From: RGIG4576 sp964613095 | Lineage (GTDB): Bacteria > Bacteroidota > Bacteroidia > Bacteroidales > Muribaculaceae | Assembly (NCBI GenBank): GCA_964613095.1 | Contig: CAZTFX010000100.1 | Coordinates: 1-5,924, forward strand | Length of the DNA: 5,924 nucleotides | Direction of reading: 5' to 3' | Part shown: positions 1 through 5,924 of the stretch, piece by piece | Layout of the letters: the number at the start of each line of letters is the position of its first letter | Numbering within the stretch: the stretch's first letter is position 1 | Translations under genes and position numbers: made by a program | Notes under the pieces: model-generated | What the model was told of the DNA's origin: nothing | The model's database searches: none | Seen by the model: only the letters and a program-made list of their open reading frames with translations

Positions 1-1919
1 TAAACAATGGCGAGTTTATTGAGGAGCAAATCTTCAACTGGACTTACAGCGATGAACAACGAGCAAAGTCCGAATGGAAAGGAAGTAACAATCCATATCA
101 AGCCTTGCCACGAATGGTTATGCTTACCTATCGAATGCCCGATGAGATACAGGAGGTTGCTAAGCAGGGCGAGTTTGATGAGTTTGACCTTAATCTGTTC
201 TTTGCAGCAGATGGCAGAGGCGAATTTGCCCGATTCAAATATGAGAATGAGGTACAAAAGTGGCTCGACTTGATTCGTGGCGGTTATCTTCCTACAAGTG
301 TCGATGACCTCAAATTAGGACAAGACAAGCGACCGCCAATGCCATTCAGCGATACACGACTGCTCAATGTCTTATCACATACATTATGGTTCTTGCCTAA
401 TGTGGCTTCGTGCTTTGCAATGGCTAATCTGCTTGCTCAACGACAGAACAAATTCTACCACGACTATAAAGTTGTTGTTTGTGCCGGAACAGCAGCGGGC
501 ATTGGTCTTGATGCCTTACACCCAGTACAAGCCAATATGGGAGACCCATTGGAAACAAAGACTATTACGCTTACTTGCGGTAAACTTACAACTGGTGTAA
601 CCGTAAAGCCTTGGACTGGTATATTCATGCTCCGAAACTTGAAAAGCCCCGAAACTTACTTCCAAGCAGCATTTCGCGTACAGAGTCCTTGGGAAGTAAA
701 GAACGAAGAGGGAAGCAAGACCATCATGAAGAATGAGTGCTATGTATTTGACTTTGCACTTGACAGAGCCTTGCGACAAATATCCGACTACAGTTGTCGC
801 TTGGACATAAACGAGAGCAACCCCGAAGCCAAAGTTGGTGAGTTTATCAAGTTCTTGCCTGTATTGGCATACGATGGTAGCAGCATGAAAGAGGTAGATG
901 CTCAAGACATTCTTGATATTGCCTTGGCAGGTACATCAGCAACACTACTCGCCAAGCGTTGGGAATCAGCATTGCTTGTGAATGTGGATAACGATACGCT
1001 GAAACGCCTGTTGGCAAGTCCAGAGGCGATGAAAGCATTGATGAATATCGAGGGTTTCCGCAACCTTAACAGCGACCTTACTACCATTATCAATAAATCA
1101 GAGGCTGTCAAGAAAGCGAAGAAGGAGAACCCCGATCCGACACCAAAGGAGAAGAAAGAAATCTCTGCCGAGGAGAAGGAGATGAAGAGCAAACGCAAAC
1201 AGATTCAGGAGAAACTGATTAAGTTTGCTACCCGAATCCCTGTATTTATGTACCTGACCGACTATCGTGAGCGATGCCTTAAAGACGTTATCACGCAGTT
1301 AGAGCCGGGTTTGTTTAAGAAGGTTACAGGCTTGAGTGTCGAGGACTTTAATATGCTCTGCTCGCTCGGGGTTTTCAATGCGCCACTGATGAATGATGCT
1401 ATCTTCAAGTTCAAACGTTACGAGGATGCCAGCCTTACTTACACCGGTATTGACAAACATTCCAACGATGAGGTTGGTGGTTGGGATACCACAATCCGCA
1501 AAACTCAGTATGAAAAACTGTTCTATAACCAACAATCCTCAATGAATGAAATTGATTATAGTTCGTATTCGAGAGGTTTTGATCCTATCGAGACTACTTA
1601 TATAGCGCCTAAACCTGTGGATAGTAAGCTCGCAGAAAGTGTGTCGCAAGTGAAGCCTATTGTTCAATCTCAACCTATGAAACCTACTACAGCTGGCATA
1701 CCCTCACAAGAATCACAAACAAAGCATGACCTTGAAGCCAAATTGGAATCAATTGCTATTGACAGTATTGTCATACACAAGAAATTCGGCAAAGGAATAG
1801 TTATAAAAATCAACAAGAACGAAAAGTTTATTCATATCAAATTCACCCTTGGCGAAAAGAAATTTATATTCCCCGATGCGTTCCTAATGGGATTCTTAGC
1901 TGTAGATAAAAATCTATAA
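1..1919 (+). CDS. Restriction-type SF2 helicase (ResIII-like), C-terminal part, 5' truncated
   Basis: This is the C-terminal 638 residues of a larger protein. The reading frame is open from position 3 leftward and ends with TAA at 1917-1919. Numbering from position 3, the second RecA-like helicase domain is visible. A VVVCAGTAAG strand is followed by a motif V-like LTTGVTV segment (T197, G198) and a motif VI-like QAAFRVQSP segment (Q221, R225). This arrangement is known in ResIII-type helicases of type I/III or single-chain restriction systems, which translocate on DNA using ATP. The Walker A and DEAD-box domain and any nuclease would be upstream and are not seen. Residues about 365-405 are very rich in Lys and Glu, probably a helical linker. 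Residues about 510-586 form a low-complexity Ser/Pro/Gln tether, and residues about 587-632 form a small beta-rich domain (KKFGKG, then FIFPDAF) resembling the PcrA/UvrD tail. No methyltransferase is in view. GC content is higher than in the neighbours, suggesting transfer. Helicase assignment is confident; the exact restriction type is not. Confidence 0.8.
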   Translation, partial: NNGEFIEEQIFNWTYSDEQRAKSEWKGSNNPYQALPRMVMLTYRMPDEIQEVAKQGEFDEFDLNLFFAADGRGEFARFKYENEVQKWLDLIRGGYLPTSVDDLKLGQDKRPPMPFSDTRLLNVLSHTLWFLPNVASCFAMANLLAQRQNKFYHDYKVVVCAGTAAGIGLDALHPVQANMGDPLETKTITLTCGKLTTGVTVKPWTGIFMLRNLKSPETYFQAAFRVQSPWEVKNEEGSKTIMKNECYVFDFALDRALRQISDYSCRLDINESNPEAKVGEFIKFLPVLAYDGSSMKEVDAQDILDIALAGTSATLLAKRWESALLVNVDNDTLKRLLASPEAMKALMNIEGFRNLNSDLTTIINKSEAVKKAKKENPDPTPKEKKEISAEEKEMKSKRKQIQEKLIKFATRIPVFMYLTDYRERCLKDVITQLEPGLFKKVTGLSVEDFNMLCSLGVFNAPLMNDAIFKFKRYEDASLTYTGIDKHSNDEVGGWDTTIRKTQYEKLFYNQQSSMNEIDYSSYSRGFDPIETTYIAPKPVDSKLAESVSQVKPIVQSQPMKPTTAGIPSQESQTKHDLEAKLESIAIDSIVIHKKFGKGIVIKINKNEKFIHIKFTLGEKKFIFPDAFLMGFLAVDKNL

Positions 1920-2552
1920 TGAAAGCATCTCCAGAACAGTAAAGTCGGCAAAACTATTAATGATTTTGTCGGCTTTTAGTTTTTCTATTTTTTCTTTAGC
2001 CACAGTAGTAGTAAGAGCAACAACTTTACAGCCGGCATTTATTCCGGCTTGTATTCCTTGCAATGAATCTTCAAATACATAGCAATTTTCAGGCTTTACT
2101 CCCAATAAATCTGCTCCTAACAGATAGCCTTCCGGATTTGGTTTACAATTTTTTACCATATCACCGGTTATCAGTCCGTCAAATTGTTCACGAAAACCGG
2201 GCAATTGTTCAAATGCATTGTTCATCTTTAACATACTGCTGCTTGTAACAATACATGTCGGGATGGCATGTTTTTTTAATTCAGCAACAAAAGTCATGGC
2301 ACTATCAAAAAGACGGTATTTCATTTCTTTCTCAAATTCATCAAGTATTCCGATAATTATTTTTTGTAAATCTTTATCGGGGTAATAAGTATCAAGAATT
2401 GTAGTAAGATTTGAGCCTTTTATAATGTGAGCAAATCCCGGAACACCGGTTGGATATTTATCATCAATCGCCTGCCAAAAATCAGTATATATGCCTTCTG
2501 TATCCAATAGAACACCGTCAAGATCGAATAAAACGCCTATTTCTTTTGCCAT
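1914..2552 (-). CDS. HAD-family hydrolase, beta-phosphoglucomutase-like
   Basis: A 212-residue cytoplasmic enzyme of the haloacid dehalogenase superfamily, subfamily I, which acts on phosphate esters through a phospho-aspartate. All four catalytic motifs are present. Motif I is FDLDGVLLDTE, with nucleophile D10 and acid/base D12. Motif II is VTSSS (T103-S106), motif III is K137 in NCKPNP, and motif IV is E161-D162 in VFEDSLQG. A helical cap inserted after motif I (about residues 18-85) and the FEDS motif match the beta-phosphoglucomutase/phosphatase group. Candidate activities are a sugar-phosphate phosphatase or mutase; the substrate cannot be read from sequence. The start at 2552 (MAKEIGVLFDLDG) puts motif I at the usual distance from the N-terminus. 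An in-frame upstream ATG at 2609 would add 19 residues that cross the predicted promoter, so it is not used. The gene is divergent from the peptidase gene, and its stop overlaps the helicase stop by 6 bases. Confidence 0.92.
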   Translation of the reverse strand: MAKEIGVLFDLDGVLLDTEGIYTDFWQAIDDKYPTGVPGFAHIIKGSNLTTILDTYYPDKDLQKIIIGILDEFEKEMKYRLFDSAMTFVAELKKHAIPTCIVTSSSMLKMNNAFEQLPGFREQFDGLITGDMVKNCKPNPEGYLLGADLLGVKPENCYVFEDSLQGIQAGINAGCKVVALTTTVAKEKIEKLKADKIINSFADFTVLEMLSL

Positions 2553-2577
2553 AATCTTTATAAATGATAATATTTTG

Positions 2578-2585
2578 CAAAAGTA
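2578..2585 (-). promoter_or_regulatory. Predicted -7 promoter box for the HAD gene
   Basis: Read on the minus strand this is TACTTTTG, a full match to the Bacteroidota -7 consensus TAnnTTTG. It lies 25 bases upstream of the HAD start codon at 2552, which would leave a short leader. No clean TTTG -33 box is present at the usual 19-21 base spacing, only a T-run (TTTT), so the assignment rests mainly on the -7 element and position. Confidence 0.45.
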
Positions 2586-2609
2586 GGCATTTTCAACGAA
2601 AAGATTCAC

Positions 2610-2617
2610 TAATTTTG
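2610..2617 (+). promoter_or_regulatory. Predicted -7 promoter box for the peptidase-miaA transcript
   Basis: TAATTTTG matches the Bacteroidota -7 consensus TAnnTTTG and is followed by an A-rich stretch leading to the ATG at 2652, so the leader would be roughly 25-30 bases. The -33 region near 2590-2594 has only a TTTTC sequence, a weak match to TTTG. The leader has no Shine-Dalgarno sequence but is strongly A/T rich, as is usual in this phylum. Confidence 0.5.
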
Positions 2618-2651
2618 CAAATACATTAAAAACTAAAAATATTGATATATT

Positions 2652-4835
2652 ATGAAAATAAACAAAACGATAATAATCCTCGCTACTTTTATATTACTTT
2701 TTACATTCAACAGTAATGCTTTTGAATTGTATGAAGCTGTACTACAAGGACGCCCTAACGGAATTGGTCAAATGGTTTCATCTATAGACGGAAAATATTA
2801 TTACCGTTTTAACGAAGCAAAATCAGCAATTGAAAAAGTAAGTTATGCAACCGGTGATGTAAATGGTACTATATTCAATTCCGAAACTGCTCGATATTGT
2901 GATATTAAAGAATGGGACGGTTTTGAAATGAGTGAAGATGAAAGTAAAATCTTACTTTACACCAATACACAATCAATCTATCGTTATTCATTCAAGGCAG
3001 ATTACTATATTTATGAAGTTCGTCACAATAAATTGATGAAAATTTCTAAAGAAGGTGGAGAAGAAATTGCAACAATGTCACCCGATGCACGTCAAGTAGC
3101 TTATGTAAAAGATAACAATGTATATATTTTCAAAGTTGATTACGGCTCTACTGTAGCTGTTACTAAAAACGGAGAGAAAAATAAAATCATCAATGCTGTT
3201 CCTGATTGGGTGTATCAGGAAGAATTCGGTTTACTTAATTCTTTTGCTTGGTCTCCTGATAACCTTACATTATCATTTATCCAATGGAATGAAAGTGATG
3301 TTCCTATGTACAAAATGAGTATGTATCAAGGGGCTTGTAACCCAATAACAGCTAATGCTCTTTATCCAAGCGTATTTGAATATAAATATCCGGTAGCAGG
3401 AGAGAAAAACTCTACTGTTAAAGTTTTAAGCTATGATGTTGAAACCCGTAAACTGCAGGATATGAAAATAACCTTAGATGAAGATGGTTATATTCCTAAC
3501 ATAAAATATGCAAAAACAAGTGACAGATTAATGGTTACAACTATTAATCGTACCCAAAATGACCTAAAAATTTATGCTGTGAATCCACGTTCTACGTTAT
3601 CAAAACTTATTTATTCGGAAACATCTGACAGCTGGATCGACATAAATTTATCAAACATGGCTGTATGGGGAGAAAATTCGTTTACAATTCTTAGTGATAA
3701 AAGCGGATTCACTCACCTCTACCAGTATTCTAATAGTGGAGCATTAATAAAACAACTAACGACTGGTGAATGGAATGTTACCGATTATTATGGTTTCGAC
3801 CCTGTAACGAAAATTCATTATATTCAGACAACACAACGTGGACCTCTTAATCGTTCAATTTCCAAAATTGATGCAAAAGGAGTTATTTCAGAAATAAATA
3901 CAACCGACGGAACTTTTTCGGCTTCTTTCAATAGCACTTTTACATATTATGTGCAAAATTTCAGTAATAGCAAAACACCTAACCAATATACATTATGGTT
4001 AACCGGTTTAAAAGGAAACAAAAAGGTGCGTGATATTGAAATGAATGGTGAATATGCTGAAAAATTTGGTAATAACGTACCTAAAAAAGAATTCTTCACA
4101 ATGGAAAGTGATGGATATAATTTAAATGGGTATATAATAAAACCGTCAGATTTCAATCCTAACAAAAAATACCCTGTTATAATGTCTCAATACAGCGGTC
4201 CCGGTTCACAACAAGTTCTAAATAAATGGACTATGGATTGGGAAAATTATTTTGCTACGCAAGGATATATTATAGCATGTGTTGATGGTCGTGGAACAGG
4301 AGGACGTGGAAAGAAGTTTGAATCTCTTGTTTATATGAATCTGGGTTATTACGAGAGTATAGACCAACTTGCAGCAGCCGATTATATGGCTTCAAAGTCG
4401 TACGTTGACGCTTCTAAGATAGGTATTTGGGGTTGGAGTTACGGAGGCTATGAGGTGTTGATGGCAATGTCACAATCTAAAAGTAATTACGCTGCCGGAG
4501 TTTCAATTGCCCCGGTAACTGATTGGCGATTCTATGATACTATCTACGCGGAACGTTATATGCGTACACCTCAAGAAAACACTGAAGGTTACAGAAAAAG
4601 TGCTCCTATTAATTTAGTTGCACAACAAAAAGGTGAATTACTTATCATGTACGGAACTGCCGATGATAATGTGCATCCTGCAAATACCCTTGAATATGTA
4701 TCTCAATTGACTTCTCGTGGTAAATTGTGCGATATGATGGTATATACAAATATGAATCATTCTATAAATGGGTGTGATGTACGATTACCTCTATACAAGA
4801 AGGTACTTAAATTCTTCAATAATAATTTGAAGTAA
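2652..4835 (+). CDS. dpp4: Dipeptidyl peptidase IV (S9B serine peptidase), exported
   Basis: A 727-residue prolyl oligopeptidase-family enzyme that removes X-Pro or X-Ala dipeptides from peptide N-termini, feeding peptide uptake. Residues 1-23 form a signal peptide (KINK, then a hydrophobic run, then SNA before Phe24). There is no lipobox Cys, so a soluble periplasmic protein is likely. Residues about 40-480 make up the beta-propeller. It carries the DPP IV double-Glu motif in DWVYQEEFG (E190-E191), which binds the substrate amino group, and an Arg (R111, in YRYSF) equivalent to human R125. The alpha/beta-hydrolase domain contains the oxyanion Tyr (Y514 in QYSGPGSQ), Ser596 in GWSYGGY, Asp671 in GTADDNVH and His703 in NMNHSI, a complete triad. 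The length matches bacterial DPP IV (about 720-760), and segments such as DWVYQEEFG and EKNSTV closely resemble the Porphyromonas gingivalis enzyme as I recall it. The related tripeptidyl peptidase PtpA is a less likely alternative. Confidence 0.95.
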   Translation: MKINKTIIILATFILLFTFNSNAFELYEAVLQGRPNGIGQMVSSIDGKYYYRFNEAKSAIEKVSYATGDVNGTIFNSETARYCDIKEWDGFEMSEDESKILLYTNTQSIYRYSFKADYYIYEVRHNKLMKISKEGGEEIATMSPDARQVAYVKDNNVYIFKVDYGSTVAVTKNGEKNKIINAVPDWVYQEEFGLLNSFAWSPDNLTLSFIQWNESDVPMYKMSMYQGACNPITANALYPSVFEYKYPVAGEKNSTVKVLSYDVETRKLQDMKITLDEDGYIPNIKYAKTSDRLMVTTINRTQNDLKIYAVNPRSTLSKLIYSETSDSWIDINLSNMAVWGENSFTILSDKSGFTHLYQYSNSGALIKQLTTGEWNVTDYYGFDPVTKIHYIQTTQRGPLNRSISKIDAKGVISEINTTDGTFSASFNSTFTYYVQNFSNSKTPNQYTLWLTGLKGNKKVRDIEMNGEYAEKFGNNVPKKEFFTMESDGYNLNGYIIKPSDFNPNKKYPVIMSQYSGPGSQQVLNKWTMDWENYFATQGYIIACVDGRGTGGRGKKFESLVYMNLGYYESIDQLAAADYMASKSYVDASKIGIWGWSYGGYEVLMAMSQSKSNYAAGVSIAPVTDWRFYDTIYAERYMRTPQENTEGYRKSAPINLVAQQKGELLIMYGTADDNVHPANTLEYVSQLTSRGKLCDMMVYTNMNHSINGCDVRLPLYKKVLKFFNNNLK

Positions 4836-4843
4836 TTCAATTA

Positions 4844-5761
4844 ATGAAAACGGATATTAAAGATATTTTATTTGTAATAACAGGTCCAACAGCTTCAGGA
4901 AAGACAGCTAAAGCCGTTGCACTTGCAAAACATATTGATGGTGAGATAATAAGTGCCGATTCACGACAATTATATCGCCGTATGGATTTAGGTACTGGGA
5001 AAGATCTCGATGAATATGATAATATTCCTTATCATCTTATTGACATTTGTGAGCCGGGATATAAATATAATCTTTTTGAATACCTTCGAGATTACCAACA
5101 AACTGTCGATGATATAAAAGGCAGAGGTAAATCTGCAATTCTTTGTGGTGGTACAGGTTTGTACGTAGAATCAGTGTTAAAAGGTATTCAATTACCTCCG
5201 GTACCGGAAAACAAGTCATTAAGAGAATCTTTAGAAAATAAATCTCTTGATGACTTGACCGAAATTCTCAAACAATACAAAACGTTACACAATACAACTG
5301 ATATTGATACAGCAAAACGTGCTATCAGGGCTATCGAAATTCAAGAATATTACCATAACAATCCACAACTAGAAGCAAAAACAGAACCGCATCCAATCGA
5401 AAACGCTGTGATTATTGGCGTGGATATTGATAGAGAGACAAGAAGAGAGAGAATTTCACATCGATTACGTACTCGGCTTGAGAATGGAATGGTAGAAGAA
5501 GTAAAATCTCTATTGGAATATGGTGTTCACCCCGATGACCTTATTTATTATGGTCTTGAATACAAATTTCTCACAAAATATGTGATAGGAGAGTTATCTT
5601 ACAATGAAATGATTAACCAATTGGAAATTGCCATTCACCAGTTTGCTAAACGTCAAATGACATGGTTTCGCGGAATGGAACGACGTGGTTTCTATATTAA
5701 TTGGTTACCATACAATTTAAGCAACGAAGAGTTTGTAAAACAATGTCTAAAACTTATTTAA
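4844..5761 (+). CDS. miaA: tRNA dimethylallyltransferase (MiaA family, variant type)
   Basis: A 305-residue cytoplasmic enzyme that transfers a dimethylallyl group to N6 of adenosine 37 in tRNAs reading U-initial codons, the first step towards ms2i6A. The P-loop GPTASGKT covers residues 14-21. It is followed by SADSRQLYRRMDLGTGK (about 37-53), with the presumed catalytic base D39; canonical MiaA has GTAK there. Next come HLID (64-67), CGGTGLYVES with T104, KRAIRAIEI (158-166), and the C-terminal AKRQMTWFR signature (268-276). The length is normal for the family. The segment before KRAIRAIEI lacks the usual DP-x-x-A context, and YYGLEY stands in place of the usual IGYKE. Bacteroides genomes commonly carry two MiaA paralogues, and this one resembles the divergent kind. 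It starts 8 bases after the peptidase stop with no promoter between, so it is probably cotranscribed. Its stop overlaps the convergent alkyltransferase gene by 8 bases. Confidence 0.93.
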   Translation: MKTDIKDILFVITGPTASGKTAKAVALAKHIDGEIISADSRQLYRRMDLGTGKDLDEYDNIPYHLIDICEPGYKYNLFEYLRDYQQTVDDIKGRGKSAILCGGTGLYVESVLKGIQLPPVPENKSLRESLENKSLDDLTEILKQYKTLHNTTDIDTAKRAIRAIEIQEYYHNNPQLEAKTEPHPIENAVIIGVDIDRETRRERISHRLRTRLENGMVEEVKSLLEYGVHPDDLIYYGLEYKFLTKYVIGELSYNEMINQLEIAIHQFAKRQMTWFRGMERRGFYINWLPYNLSNEEFVKQCLKLI

Positions 5762-5924
5762 GATTATGCTTATCTTCCAACTCTAAAAGGTGTTTCTTTG
5801 CTTCAAGTCCTCCGGCATAACCAGTAAGACTTCCATCAGCACCGATTATGCGATGACATGGAATAAATATTATTACTGTCCGATAAAAAATCAGAATCTC
5901 AAAAAATATTGTCGAAGCTATTGT
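5754..5924 (-). CDS. O6-alkylguanine-DNA alkyltransferase (Ogt/AGT), C-terminal fragment, 5' truncated by window
   Basis: The minus-strand frame is open from the window edge (5924) to a TAA at 5754-5756, giving 56 residues. The active-site motif IPCHRIIG is at residues 21-28 of the fragment (Cys23 would accept the alkyl group). It is followed by a textbook C-terminal end: GSLTGYAGGLEAKKHLLELE. The family repairs O6-methylguanine in DNA by a one-step suicide transfer. The visible 20 residues before PCHR (TIASTIFFEI, LIFYRTVIIF) do not match the family. The Asn expected 8 residues before the Cys is Arg here, the Arg finger expected 17 residues before it is Ile, and no RAVG or NP motif is seen. 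The upstream part may therefore be frameshifted or decayed, or simply divergent. Most of the gene lies to the right of the window. The gene converges on miaA. Confidence 0.75.
   Translation of the reverse strand, partial: TIASTIFFEILIFYRTVIIFIPCHRIIGADGSLTGYAGGLEAKKHLLELEDKHNLK

Larger units (their letters stand above)
2572..2621. repeat. Two ATTTTGCAAA copies 40 bases apart in the divergent promoter region
   Basis: The 10-base sequence ATTTTGCAAA occurs at 2572-2581 and again at 2612-2621, in the same orientation and exactly 40 bases apart. The first copy is part of the perfect palindrome TTTTGCAAAA (2573-2582). Each copy overlaps one predicted -7 box. The pair could be operator sites for a shared regulator, or a by-product of T/A-rich promoter sequence. 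Confidence 0.35.

Noticed and set aside
105..107. TTG at 105 as the start of the helicase gene
   Set aside because: The same frame is open to the left edge, and the upstream residues (EEQIFNWTYSDEQ and on) look like continuous protein. The protein also lacks its first helicase domain, so the real start is outside the window.
7..600. Plus-strand open frames of 88 and 77 residues inside the helicase gene
   Set aside because: They are out of frame with the clear helicase motifs and show no protein-like features of their own.
516..1198. Antisense open frames opposite the helicase gene
   Set aside because: They overlap a well-supported coding frame, have no recognisable motifs, and overlap each other in different frames. 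They are shadows.
1942..1978. Possible terminator hairpin or repeat (GTCGGC twice, with CAAAA and TTTTG arms)
   Set aside because: GTCGGC is a direct repeat rather than a stem, the CAAAA/TTTTG stem is only five weak pairs, and it lies within the HAD coding sequence.
2553..2609. N-terminal extension of the HAD protein to an ATG at 2609
   Set aside because: It would add 19 residues before the nucleophile motif, which is normally close to the N-terminus, and it would cross the predicted -7 box.
1..5924. CRISPR array, tRNA or rRNA gene, insertion sequence ends, riboswitch
   Set aside because: No regularly spaced repeats, no cloverleaf with a CCA end, no transposase frame or terminal inverted repeats, and no leader long enough for a riboswitch were seen. 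About 98% of the window is coding.

Overview
The window looks like chromosomal DNA from a member of the Bacteroidota, most likely the Bacteroidales. Three things suggest this. The S9B dipeptidyl peptidase closely resembles the Porphyromonas/Bacteroides DPP IV type. The tRNA dimethylallyltransferase has a GTGK variant of the usual GTAK motif. Start codons lack purine-rich Shine-Dalgarno sequences but sit behind A/T-rich leaders with TAnnTTTG-type -7 boxes.

Layout from left to right. (1) Positions 1-1919, plus strand: the C-terminal 638 residues of a superfamily 2 helicase of the restriction-enzyme (ResIII-like) kind, cut by the left edge of the window. It ends in a small beta-rich domain resembling the C-terminal tail of PcrA/UvrD helicases. 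The body of this gene is clearly more GC-rich than the rest of the window (30 of 60 bases at 301-360, against 16 of 60 at 3001-3060), which suggests acquired defence DNA. (2) 1914-2552, minus strand: a complete HAD-family phosphatase/phosphomutase of the beta-phosphoglucomutase type, whose stop overlaps the helicase stop by 6 bases. (3) 2553-2651: a 99-base divergent promoter region with one -7 box on each strand. (4) 2652-4835, plus strand: an exported dipeptidyl peptidase IV. (5) 4844-5761, plus strand, 8 bases later: a MiaA-type tRNA dimethylallyltransferase, probably in the same transcript. (6) 5754-5924, minus strand: the C-terminal 56 residues of an O6-alkylguanine-DNA alkyltransferase (Ogt/AGT type), cut by the right edge. 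Its PCHR active site is intact, but the residues just before it do not look like the family.

The genes from the HAD protein onward are ordinary housekeeping or accessory metabolism: phosphate-ester chemistry, peptide scavenging, tRNA modification and DNA repair. They do not form an obvious single pathway. The only defence-related gene is the truncated helicase, whose partners (a methyltransferase and possibly a nuclease domain) would lie to the left of this window. No tRNA, rRNA, CRISPR array, insertion sequence or convincing intrinsic terminator is visible. Both convergent gene pairs overlap at their stops, so there is no room for a terminator between them. I see no clear previously undescribed system. 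The best candidates for a second look are the tail domain fused to the restriction helicase and the abnormal alkyltransferase fragment.
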